Shown here piece after piece: positions 47,760 to 55,918 of a DNA stretch of 64,000 nt (positions within the stretch are counted from its first letter, which is position 1; the number at the start of each line of letters is the position of its first letter). The translations under genes were made by a program, and so were the position numbers. The stretch comes from Streptomyces marianii. Lineage in GTDB: Bacteria; Actinomycetota; Actinomycetes; Streptomycetales; Streptomycetaceae. A model generated the notes under the pieces. The model saw nothing but the letters and a program-made list of their open reading frames with translations, did not search any database and had not been told where the DNA came from. The stretch lies in the NCBI RefSeq assembly GCF_005795905.1, contig NZ_VAWE01000001.1:1488001-1552000 (forward strand), in the 5' to 3' direction.

Positions 47760-48602
47760 GTGACAGTGCACGACACCTTGCGTAGTGCCCGCGATTCGCT
47801 GTTCCGGTTCCCCGGTGTGCAACGGGCCGTCCGACTCGCCACGATGCGCGGCTGCGTGCCGAACGCCGTCTGGAAGCGCCTGCACCCCACCGGCGTGTGG
47901 ACGCTGCGCGCTCCGGACGGCAGCGGGTTCCACTATGCCAGCGACGCCGACGACATCCTGGCCCGCAGCCTCGTCTGGACGAACATGCGCCACTGGGAGG
48001 AGACCACCCACCCGGTCTTCTTCGACCTCGCCCGCAGTGCCAGAGGGTTCGTGGACGTCGGCGCCTTCTCCGGCATCTACACCCTGCTGGCCTGCCGGGC
48101 CAACCCACGGCTCCGCGCGGTCGCCGTCGAACCCAACCCCGCCGCGATGCGCAAGCTGCGCCGCAACATCGAGGTCAACCGTCTCCAGGACCGGGTCGTC
48201 CTGGTCGAGAAGGCACTCTCCGGCGCACCCGGCCGGGCACTCCTCGGGATCCCGTCCGACACCACCGCCGCCTCCCTGCTCGCGGCAGAACCCGCGAACG
48301 ACACGGTGGAGGTCGAGGTCACCACCGGGGACGAAGCGATCGGGGACGTCCCGGTCGATCTGGTGAAGATCGACGTGGAGGGGCTGGAACCCGAGGTGCT
48401 GGGCGGCATGAGCCGCACGATCTCGGCCCACCGTCCGACCATCATCGCCGAGTGTCTCGACGGAGCCGCCCTGGAGAGGCTGCGCGGAACGGTCCTGGAA
48501 CTCGGCTACCGCCGGATCCGGCACCTCGGGAAGCGCGGGGTGGCGCCGGCCCCGCCCGGGTTCGTCCCACCGCCCCGCTACGCCAACTTCCTTGTCGACT
48601 GA
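47760..48602 (+). CDS. FkbM family methyltransferase (2 of 3)
   Basis: Protein of 280 residues from GTG 47760. SAM motif FVDVGAFSGIYTLLA, AVEPNPAAMRKLRRN, and LVKIDVEGLEPEVLGG with the family Asp-x-Glu. No ribosome-binding site precedes the GTG, while TACGTT (47747-47752) lies 7 bp before it, so the mRNA may be leaderless, giving an internal promoter in the cluster. Likely sugar O-methyltransferase. The N-terminal 60 residues (WTLRAPDGSGFHY) match typical FkbM proteins. Confidence 0.87.
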   Translation: MTVHDTLRSARDSLFRFPGVQRAVRLATMRGCVPNAVWKRLHPTGVWTLRAPDGSGFHYASDADDILARSLVWTNMRHWEETTHPVFFDLARSARGFVDVGAFSGIYTLLACRANPRLRAVAVEPNPAAMRKLRRNIEVNRLQDRVVLVEKALSGAPGRALLGIPSDTTAASLLAAEPANDTVEVEVTTGDEAIGDVPVDLVKIDVEGLEPEVLGGMSRTISAHRPTIIAECLDGAALERLRGTVLELGYRRIRHLGKRGVAPAPPGFVPPPRYANFLVD

Positions 48603-48672
48603 CGTTCCCGGGCCGGCCGAGGACGCCGTCGGAGGCCCGGGGCGACACTGAGCCGGGACGCGAGGAGCAGCA

Positions 48673-49752
48673 GTGAGTGCACCGGTGGTACTGCACCTCA
48701 ACAACGAGCCCGAGCTGACCCGGCGCAGCCGGTTCACCGGCGCCTTCCGGAGACTGCAGGCCGAAGGGCACCTCGGACACGTGCCCGCCGCGCCACGGGC
48801 CGCGCTGCTCCACGGCGGACGCCGGGCCGCACTCGACTCGCTGGAGAACGCGGTCCTCGGCTCCCGTCCCGACGTCGTCTTCGTCCAGTCCCCGCACGGA
48901 TTTCCCTTCTCCTACGAGGAGATCGCCCGGCTGCTGCGGCTGGCGGGCTCGCCACTGGTCGTCTACCAGGAGGGCGACGCGTGGGGCGGCAACAAGCGGC
49001 TGCCCGAGTCCAGCCGCTCGTGGCTCCGGGTGGCGGACACCGTGTTCAGTGTCGCCGGGGGCGCGCAGTTGGCCATGCTCCAGCGCATCGCGCGGAAGCC
49101 GGTGCGCTACGTGCCGCACACACTGCCGCTGGACTGCTTTCCCGAGCAGGACCGGCCGGCTCCTCCCGGCGACGCCGCCGTGTTCGACGTGGTGACCATC
49201 GGCAACAGCGTGGTGCGGGCCCGGGTGCTCCCGCGTCTGCCGGGCGCCGGCGAGCGGGTCCGGGTCGTCCGCGGGCTGGGTCGACTGGGCTGCCGGCTCG
49301 GTGTGTTCGGATCGGGGTGGCACGGTCCCCATGCCCGGGGTCCGCTGCCCTTCGAACGGCAGATCGCCGTCCTCCGCTCCGCGCGTATGAGCGTGGGATG
49401 GGACCACTACGGGCGCTACCCCGGGTACTTCTCCGACCGGCTGCCGATCTCCGGGGCCGCGGGACGCGTCCACGTCAGCCAGCGCAGACCGGGCATGGAA
49501 TGGCTGCCCGGCCCGCGGGACGGCCTCCATCTCATGCGCTCTCCCCGGGACGTCGTGGAGCGGGTGGCGGAGTTGCTGCACGAGGAACAGCACGAGCTGG
49601 ACTCCGCCGGGGAAAGGCTTCGCCGCTGGGTGAGCTCACGCCTGACCGACCTTCACTCCGTCCAGTTCATGCTGGGCGCGTTCCTGCCACTGCCGTCGCC
49701 CCCCGCCGACCCGTGGCAGCGGATCGCCGCCGGGGAGGGCGAGTGGGGGTGA
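48673..49752 (+). CDS. Glycosyltransferase (DUF3880/GT1-like)
   Basis: Protein of 359 residues starting at GTG 48673 (GAGGAG upstream). A Rossmann-like N-terminal half has PDVVFVQSPHGFPFSYEEIAR and a GT-B-like second half with FGSGWHG, FERQIAVLRSARMSVGWDHYGRYPGYFSDRLPISGAAG, which resembles the C-terminal glycosyltransferase domain of DUF3880/Glyco_trans_1_2 proteins (a start point of a coat or surface glycan chain). The family assignment is moderate. Its stop overlaps the flippase start. Confidence 0.72.
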   Translation: MSAPVVLHLNNEPELTRRSRFTGAFRRLQAEGHLGHVPAAPRAALLHGGRRAALDSLENAVLGSRPDVVFVQSPHGFPFSYEEIARLLRLAGSPLVVYQEGDAWGGNKRLPESSRSWLRVADTVFSVAGGAQLAMLQRIARKPVRYVPHTLPLDCFPEQDRPAPPGDAAVFDVVTIGNSVVRARVLPRLPGAGERVRVVRGLGRLGCRLGVFGSGWHGPHARGPLPFERQIAVLRSARMSVGWDHYGRYPGYFSDRLPISGAAGRVHVSQRRPGMEWLPGPRDGLHLMRSPRDVVERVAELLHEEQHELDSAGERLRRWVSSRLTDLHSVQFMLGAFLPLPSPPADPWQRIAAGEGEWG

Positions 49753-51374
49753 GCACCGGCGGCGATCCTGCGGGAGGGGCACGTTCCGGGAAGGAGACCG
49801 CCTCCCCCGGTGAGCACCCGCACTCCCACACGGTCGTCACCGGCACTCTCTGGAACTACGCGGCGGCCGTCGTGGCGGCCTTCCTCCAGCTCGGCTACAC
49901 GGCCTACACCGGACGGGCCGTCAGCGCCGCCGCCTTCGGGGCCTTCGCCTCCGCCCTGTCCATCACCCAGCTGCTGGGCTACTTCGCCAACGCCGGGCTC
50001 GCCACGACCGTGCTGCGTTCGCGCGAGCTGACGCGCGGCCTGCTCATGGCGACGGTCCGCCTGGGCCTGCTGAGCGGCCTCCTGTGCTTCGCCGTGGTGG
50101 AAGCGACGGCCCCGCTCTGGGCGGAGCTGTGGAACGCCCCCGAGACGACGGGGCTGTTGCGCGTGCTGGGCCTCCAGTTCCTGGTCCTCCCCGTGGGTGC
50201 GGTGAGCGCGGCCGGCCTGCGGAGGCTGCAGGCCCAACGGGCCGCGGTCCTGGTCGAGACCGGGGCGCTGGCGGCGGGGCTGCTCGCGGGAAGCCTGCTC
50301 CTGGCGGCCGGCTGGAACCCGCTGGGCCTCGCCGTCACCTCGGTGACCACCCAGCTGGGCATCGCGGTCCTCGCCGGCGCCATGGTCACCCGGCGGCTGC
50401 CGCCGGCGGGCGGCAGGTCCGCCGAACGGCCGGTCAGGTATCGCGAACTCGTCGGCTCATCGGGATTCCTCGCCGGACACCAGCTCGCCCAGTACACGAC
50501 GAACACCGTGCCCCTGTGGGCGGCCGGCACGATCCTCGGTCCGGTGGCGGCTGGCTACTACTCGCGGGCGACACTGTTCACCGGACTGCTCCTCACCACG
50601 CTCGCGGCCGGCCTGACCCGGGTCACGACCCCCGCCCTCACCAGAGTGCGTGCCGAGGTCGTGGGGCGGCCCCCGGGGGCGCGCGCCCCCCGGGGCGGGG
50701 AGGAGCCCGCCGTCCGCCGTGCGGCGACGGACGTCCTGCTCGCGGCCTCCGCCCTGTCGTTCCTCCCGTTCGCGTTCCTCGCCGGCACCGGGCCCGGCGC
50801 GCTGCAACTGCTCCTGGGACCGGGCTGGACCGAGGCGGCCCGGCTGGTGCCCCCGCTCTGCGCCTTCTCCGCCGTCGCCGTCGTGTACGCGGTCGGCCTC
50901 TCCGTGGACACGGTGTGCGGCTCTCTCCGCCGGATGGCGGCCGCCCAGACCGCGGCGGCCGCCACGACACTCGCCGGGGCGCTGGTGGCCGCCTCCCGAC
51001 ACAGCCTCACCACGCTGGCCCTGGCCGCCTTCGCGGGTCAGCTGAGCGGTCTCGCGGTGCAGATGTGGAAGTGGCGGGGCGGCCGTGTCGTCGAGGCACG
51101 GCGCCTGTGGGGCGGCCACGCAGTGCACGCGGCGCTGGGACTGGCGGCGTACGCGGCGGGAGTGGCCCTGTCCCGGACGGCCGCCGACCGCCCCTGCCCG
51201 GCCCTCCTGCTGGTACTGCCGGCCGGCGCGCTCTTCGTGGCGTTCTGCCGCCCCCTGCGCACCCGGCTGCCGCTCCACCGGGTGGCGGCCGGCCGTGGCC
51301 TGCTCCCCCTGCGGCTGCCCTTCCGGGTACGCGGCCCTCGACGCGAGGGGGTCACCCGGCCGCAGGCACAGTGA
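49749..51374 (+). CDS. Polysaccharide flippase (Wzx/MOP family)
   Basis: Membrane protein of 541 residues with about 12-14 helices, of the polysaccharide-transport (MOP/Wzx) superfamily. The first helix TLWNYAAAVVAAFLQLGYTAY and the downstream AAFGAFASALSITQLLGYF strand are typical. It would turn lipid-linked repeat units to the outer face for polymerisation. GTG 49749 overlaps the preceding stop (GTGA). It ends one base before the stop of the convergent FkbM gene. A charged loop of about 20 residues (near 310) separates helix groups. Confidence 0.9.
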   Translation: MSTGGDPAGGARSGKETASPGEHPHSHTVVTGTLWNYAAAVVAAFLQLGYTAYTGRAVSAAAFGAFASALSITQLLGYFANAGLATTVLRSRELTRGLLMATVRLGLLSGLLCFAVVEATAPLWAELWNAPETTGLLRVLGLQFLVLPVGAVSAAGLRRLQAQRAAVLVETGALAAGLLAGSLLLAAGWNPLGLAVTSVTTQLGIAVLAGAMVTRRLPPAGGRSAERPVRYRELVGSSGFLAGHQLAQYTTNTVPLWAAGTILGPVAAGYYSRATLFTGLLLTTLAAGLTRVTTPALTRVRAEVVGRPPGARAPRGGEEPAVRRAATDVLLAASALSFLPFAFLAGTGPGALQLLLGPGWTEAARLVPPLCAFSAVAVVYAVGLSVDTVCGSLRRMAAAQTAAAATTLAGALVAASRHSLTTLALAAFAGQLSGLAVQMWKWRGGRVVEARRLWGGHAVHAALGLAAYAAGVALSRTAADRPCPALLLVLPAGALFVAFCRPLRTRLPLHRVAAGRGLLPLRLPFRVRGPRREGVTRPQAQ

Positions 51375-52133
51375 TCAGTCCCGGGTGCCGGTCGGACCGG
51401 ATCGCGTCGCGGGTTCGCGGAGGAACACCGCGTCGCACTGGAGCATCTGGCCCGTCCGGCGATCGGTGAACCCCGGCACCACGGCCATGAGGGTCAGGCC
51501 GTAGCGCCGCTGCGCCGTGTCCATCACCTCGTGCAGCAGGGGGCCGCCCTCGTACAGGGGGACGCAGGACGCCTCCAGTTGCAGACCGCAGCAACGGCGC
51601 GCGAGGTCCTCGGCTCCTCGCAACACGGCTTCCTCGTACCCCTGGACGTCCAGCTTGACGAAGACGCGGTCGTCGGGACCCGCCAGTTGCGGCCACAGGT
51701 CGTCCAGGCGGTACTGCTCGGCCTCCTGGCGGCCCACGTAGCGGGAGTCCGGGCACGCTTCGGCATGTCGGGACAGCATCGGCAGTACGGAGCTGCTCAG
51801 TCCGTTGTTCCCGGCCACGTTCAGGGTGACGGTGGCCCGCCTGTCGCCGAGGGCGTGCGGGAGCGCGGTCCACAGGGGGTCCGCGTCCGCCCGGCTGCGA
51901 AGGGCCTCGAACGCCGCGCGCAGCGGCTCGAAGGACACGATGCGCCCCCGGTACCCGAACCGCCGCAGGCCGAGTCCGTACTGACCGCGGTTCGCTCCCA
52001 CGTCGAGCACCACGTCGGCGCCGGAATGACGGAGCAGTTGCACGGCGCGGTAGTCGTGGGAGCACTCCGGAAACCGGTTCACGTCGAGGCCGAGACGCTG
52101 GACGGCTTTCCGGGCCCGGTGGAGAAGAGTCAC
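51375..52133 (-). CDS. FkbM family methyltransferase (3 of 3)
   Basis: Protein of 252 residues; SAM motif DVVLDVGANRGQYGLGLRRF and IVSFEPLRAAFEAL, then FVKLDVQGYEEAVLRGAEDL. It belongs to the sugar-methylating FkbM type, distinct from the two upstream paralogues (its VGANRGQ motif is closer to the first). It is the last gene of the minus-strand operon gmd, GT2, polymerase, methyltransferase. Its stop abuts the flippase stop. Confidence 0.88.
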   Translation of the reverse strand: MTLLHRARKAVQRLGLDVNRFPECSHDYRAVQLLRHSGADVVLDVGANRGQYGLGLRRFGYRGRIVSFEPLRAAFEALRSRADADPLWTALPHALGDRRATVTLNVAGNNGLSSSVLPMLSRHAEACPDSRYVGRQEAEQYRLDDLWPQLAGPDDRVFVKLDVQGYEEAVLRGAEDLARRCCGLQLEASCVPLYEGGPLLHEVMDTAQRRYGLTLMAVVPGFTDRRTGQMLQCDAVFLREPATRSGPTGTRD

Positions 52134-52182
52134 TTGCCCATTGTGGTCGGATCATGTCGGATTTGTCACCGATGGCGGCGTT

Positions 52183-53646
52183 CTACACGCCGTGCCCTTT
52201 CGGATGCCCGCCGGTCTTCGACAGGATGCCGTCCTCCCGCTCCCTGACGACGGGTCGGGCCGGAGGCACCGGTCGAGGCACGGGTGCCGCGAGGTCGGGA
52301 ACGCCGGGCGACGGCGTCCGCGGGGGCCCGCCGGCCGTTCGGACCCGCGCCTGCCACAGGCAGAACCCGAGCAGCACCGCCTGCTCGGGAAAGGCCGAGT
52401 AGGACACGAACAGCACCAACTGGCCGACCATCACGACGCGGAGGGCCACGGTCGCGGCGCCGGCGCGCGCGAGCCGTCGCCAGGTCTGGAAGTAGACGAC
52501 GAGCAGCGCCAGCAGACCCACAAGTCCGAGGCGCAGCATGATGTGCAGGTAGTAGTCGTGCGGGGACACCGTGACGAGCCCGCCCCCGATGAACCGCTCG
52601 TAGCCGGACCCGAAGGGCGCTCCGACCAGCCACTGGACGAGGGTTCGCGGCGCGTCCAGCAGGTCCTGCCAGCCGAGCACCCGCCAGGCGAAGGTGCTTC
52701 GGGTGCCTTGTGTCTCCTCGAACGAGTCCGCGAGGGAGCCGCCGATCGCACCGAAGGCGCCGACGGCGTAGAGCAGGGCCGTGAGGGAGAGCACGAGCGC
52801 TCCCGCACCGGCCGACACGAAGCGCTGTCCGCCGCGCGCGGGCCGCAGCACCCACCAGGCCAGCCCCATCATCGCGGTGGCCGCCCAGACCGTCCGGTGC
52901 TGGAGCAGGACCACGACGAGGAGGAACAGGAAGGCGGTCAGATGTCTCCCGTTCACTCGCCGAGCACCCGCCGGACCGGTGTGGTGCGGGCCACCGGGGG
53001 CCGGCGTGTCTGCGGGTGCGCGGAAGAACAGCAGCATCGCGGCCTGGGCCAGGACCAGCGCCGCGGCGGCGGGCACCGGCCGGGAGTCCACCGTCACACC
53101 GTCGACGGCGAGATGCGCGTTCGCCGCGTGCAGTCCGCGGTCCGCCCAGCCCGCCGCACTGAGCAGCGCGTACGCAGCCGCGGTGGCCAGCCAGGCCCGG
53201 GGGACGACCCGGCTCAGCGAGGCGCTCAGCGGTGCGGTGGCCAGATACAGGGTGATGGCGAGGAAGTGCCAGAAATAGACCCGGGAGTCGTTGCCCGCGG
53301 CCTGCAGTCCGAAGGCGGCCGCCCCCCGGAGGGTGGACCAGGTGGTGAGGGCGAGCATGGCGAGCAGGGCCGCCGATCCGGCGTGGGAGGCCAGGTTGCG
53401 GCGGGGCACACGCGCCATGGCGACGGCGATCGCGCACACGTCCAGGACGTCGGTCGGGTAGACGCGTACGCCGATGTCGAGGGCTGCCGTCTGCCCACCG
53501 ACGACGACGATCCAGACCTGGGTGCCCAGCAGCAGCCCGATCGCGATCCCGCAGTGCCGGGCGAAGACCCACAGCAGCAGCCCCACGAGCGGAAGCGCCA
53601 TGAGCAGCACCAGCAGGGTCTGCGGGTCAACGGGAAGGAGTCGCAC
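52183..53646 (-). CDS. Polysaccharide polymerase (Wzy/O-antigen ligase-like)
   Basis: Protein of 487 residues with about eleven membrane helices and a long outer loop, typical of Wzy polymerases. The Wzy_C-like region shows RSTFAWRVLGWQDLLDAP, GAPFGSGYERF and SPHDYYLHIMLRLGLVG (an H-x-Y type motif). It would join lipid-linked repeat units. The last about 55 residues are a Pro/Arg tail. Start GTG 53646. Wzy sequences vary strongly, so this call rests on topology, the motifs and the cluster. Confidence 0.82.
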   Translation of the reverse strand: MRLLPVDPQTLLVLLMALPLVGLLLWVFARHCGIAIGLLLGTQVWIVVVGGQTAALDIGVRVYPTDVLDVCAIAVAMARVPRRNLASHAGSAALLAMLALTTWSTLRGAAAFGLQAAGNDSRVYFWHFLAITLYLATAPLSASLSRVVPRAWLATAAAYALLSAAGWADRGLHAANAHLAVDGVTVDSRPVPAAAALVLAQAAMLLFFRAPADTPAPGGPHHTGPAGARRVNGRHLTAFLFLLVVVLLQHRTVWAATAMMGLAWWVLRPARGGQRFVSAGAGALVLSLTALLYAVGAFGAIGGSLADSFEETQGTRSTFAWRVLGWQDLLDAPRTLVQWLVGAPFGSGYERFIGGGLVTVSPHDYYLHIMLRLGLVGLLALLVVYFQTWRRLARAGAATVALRVVMVGQLVLFVSYSAFPEQAVLLGFCLWQARVRTAGGPPRTPSPGVPDLAAPVPRPVPPARPVVREREDGILSKTGGHPKGHGV

Positions 53647-53745
53647 CGTGATCCGTTCTGGGACGTGGGAAACGCGCTGGGGGTGGACCGGGTCCCTGCG
53701 GCCGGCGGTACGGTCGGCCTTCCGCCGGGCCGCGTTGCCGGTCGT

Positions 53746-54675
53746 TCAGGAGTCCGCGCGGAGGGACGCGTGCCGGCGCCGCGGCAGGGCTCCCGGCCGG
53801 CGCACGGTGGACCGCAGGACGGTCTTCACGTACGGGGAGCAGAAGACCAGCGGGGCCCAGGGGCCGAGGTGCCGGCGGCAGTACCGCCACCAGGGCGCCG
53901 GCGGCTGCTCCCGTACGGAGGCGAGCCGCCGCAGCGCGGTGCGCGCGTCGAGGCCGGGTTCGGCCGAGGTTCCCCCGACGGCGCCGGAGTTGTCGTCGCA
54001 GGTGCCCACGTGACCCGGTGCCAGCAGCAGCGGGATGCCGGCCCGGCGGGCACGGAGCCCGTAGTCGTGGTCGCCCATGCGGTGTGGGAAGGCGGGGTCG
54101 AGGTCGCCCAGCACGCGCCGGGCCGGGGCCGTGACCAGCACCGCGTTGCCGTTGCAGGTGTCGCACGGCGTGGCCTGCCGGGCGTCCGGTTCGACGCGCT
54201 CCAGGGCCGGGGGGCGCAGGGGTGGCCGGACGAGGCGGTAGCCGCTGTAGGTGGTGCGGGTTCCGTCGCCGGAGCGCGTGGCGCCGACGGCCACGGCCGG
54301 GCGGTCGAGGGGTGCGGCGGTGCGCAGCAGTGCGGCGAGGGCTCCCCTGTCGAGGACCACGTCGTCGTTGAGCCAGAGCACATGGGCCGCGGGGTCGGCA
54401 CGGGTGGCGGCGATCCTGGTGCCGGTGCCCCAGAAGACGTCCGGGCCGACCGTCACCACATCGGTGCCGGGGAAGGCGGCCCGCACCTCGTCGGCGGTGC
54501 CGTCGGCGCTGCCGGCGTCGACGAGGTGGACGGTGCAGCGGGTGCCGGCCGGAAGGCCGGTCTGGGCGTGCACCGAGGAGATGGCCGCGAGCGTCCTGTC
54601 CCGGCGGTTGTGACAGGTCATCAGGACGGCGACGCCGCGCGGGGCGCCCCCGGGCGGAATGCGATCGGCGTGCAC
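53746..54675 (-). CDS. Glycosyltransferase family 2 protein
   Basis: GT-A glycosyltransferase of 309 residues. N-terminal VAVLMTCHNRRDRTLAAISSV, metal-binding VLWLNDDVVLDRG (DxD position), and the catalytic base region MGDHDYGLRARRAG. The style is that of rhamnosyl- or fucosyl-transferases acting on outer sugars. The start GTG is 4 bases after the gmd stop, so it forms a translational pair. A possible acceptor is the fucosylated unit made with GDP-fucose from gmd and fcl. Confidence 0.88.
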   Translation of the reverse strand: MHADRIPPGGAPRGVAVLMTCHNRRDRTLAAISSVHAQTGLPAGTRCTVHLVDAGSADGTADEVRAAFPGTDVVTVGPDVFWGTGTRIAATRADPAAHVLWLNDDVVLDRGALAALLRTAAPLDRPAVAVGATRSGDGTRTTYSGYRLVRPPLRPPALERVEPDARQATPCDTCNGNAVLVTAPARRVLGDLDPAFPHRMGDHDYGLRARRAGIPLLLAPGHVGTCDDNSGAVGGTSAEPGLDARTALRRLASVREQPPAPWWRYCRRHLGPWAPLVFCSPYVKTVLRSTVRRPGALPRRRHASLRADS

Positions 54676-54679
54676 CGGG

Positions 54680-55720
54680 TCACCGCGCGGCCGGGGCGGG
54701 GACGGCGGAGGGCACGGCCCGGTCTCCCGATGCGAGGCCGTTCCGGAGGAGATTGAGCTCCGCGTCGACCATCAAACGGGCCAGTTCGGGGGCGCGCACG
54801 GTGGCGCGCCATCCGAGCCGCGTCTCCGCCTTGGAGGCGTCGCCGATCAGGTGGTCGACCTCGGTCGGGCGCAGATAGCGCTCGTCGAAACGCACGTGGT
54901 CGCGCCAGTCGAGGCCGACGTGGGCGAAACACTGGTCGACGAACTCGCGCACGCTGTGGCTGGTGCCCGTGGCGATCACGTAGTCGTCCGGCTGGTCCTG
55001 CTGCAGCATCAGCCACATGGCCTCGACGTACTCGGCGGCGTAGCCCCAGTCGCGGCGGGCGTCGAGGTTGCCGAGGTGGACCACGTCCTGCAGGCCGGCC
55101 TTGATCCGGGCGGCGGCCACGGCCACCTTCCGGGTCACGAACGTGGGGCCGCGGCGCGGGGACTCGTGGTTGAAAAGGATGCCGTTGACGGCGTGGAGAC
55201 CGTACGCCTCGCGGTAGTTGCGGGTGACCCAGTACGCGTACACCTTCGCGGCCCCGTAGGGCGAGCGGGGATGGAAGGTCGTGCTCTCGTCCTGCGGCGG
55301 TGGGGCCGCGCCGAACATCTCCGAGCTGGACGCCTGGTAGAACCGGCAGGGCAGGCCGGTCCTCCTGATGGCCTCCAGCAGCCGGGTGGTGCCCAGCCCC
55401 GTGGTGTCACCGGTGAACTCGGGCTCGTCGAACGACACCCGCACATGCGACTGGGCGGCGAGGTGGTAGACCTCGTCCGGCTGCACCTGCTCCAGCAGGC
55501 CCGTCATCCGCGTTCCGTCGGTGAGGTCGCCGTAGTGCAGGAAGAGGCGCGCCTCCGGGTCGTGCGGGTCGCGGTAGAGGTGCTCGATGCGTTCGGTGTT
55601 GAAGGTGGAGGCGCGGCGGACGATTCCGTGCACCCGGTAGCCCTTCTCCAGCAGCAGTTCGGCGAGGTAGGAGCCGTCCTGGCCCGTGATGCCGGTGATG
55701 AGTGCCGTTCTGGCGGTCAC
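54680..55720 (-). CDS. gmd: GDP-mannose 4,6-dehydratase
   Basis: Enzyme of 346 residues, extended SDR. NAD(P) loop [20 protein letters not shown], the catalytic SSSEMFG and [10 protein letters not shown], and [20 protein letters not shown] are all diagnostic for GMD. It converts GDP-D-mannose to GDP-4-keto-6-deoxy-mannose, the substrate of the fucose synthase at 57526. GTG 55720 is preceded by AAGGAG at 5 bp. No manB/manC genes are in the window to supply GDP-mannose. Confidence 0.95.
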   Translation of the reverse strand: MTARTALITGITGQDGSYLAELLLEKGYRVHGIVRRASTFNTERIEHLYRDPHDPEARLFLHYGDLTDGTRMTGLLEQVQPDEVYHLAAQSHVRVSFDEPEFTGDTTGLGTTRLLEAIRRTGLPCRFYQASSSEMFGAAPPPQDESTTFHPRSPYGAAKVYAYWVTRNYREAYGLHAVNGILFNHESPRRGPTFVTRKVAVAAARIKAGLQDVVHLGNLDARRDWGYAAEYVEAMWLMLQQDQPDDYVIATGTSHSVREFVDQCFAHVGLDWRDHVRFDERYLRPTEVDHLIGDASKAETRLGWRATVRAPELARLMVDAELNLLRNGLASGDRAVPSAVPAPAAR

Positions 55721-55813
55721 ACGCGCTCCTTGGCTGATGAGGTTTCACGAAGCGACGGAAGGCTCCCTTGCAGGTAGGCGCCCCGGCACCCCACCAGTGT
55801 AGGGAACAATTAC

Positions 55814-55828
55814 TGCATTTCTTATGCA
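55814..55828. promoter_or_regulatory. AT-rich inverted repeat in the gmd-wzz gap
   Basis: TGCATTTCTTATGCA, a palindrome with 5-bp arms (TGCAT/ATGCA), in a rare AT-rich patch (55800-55850) between divergent gmd and the chain-length gene. Likely an operator or promoter region for both directions; no exact promoter could be fixed. Confidence 0.45.
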
Positions 55829-55918
55829 ATGTGGCGTTATGTCGTATTTCGCCCCTTTCGCCGTAAGGTGGCACCACCCCACCCAGCCCTTCACCGGATC
55901 CGATCGGGGACGGACACC

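Noticed and set aside
51374..51375. Possible frameshift or fusion where flippase and third FkbM gene meet
   Set aside because: The two genes are convergent with complete ends and merely abut.
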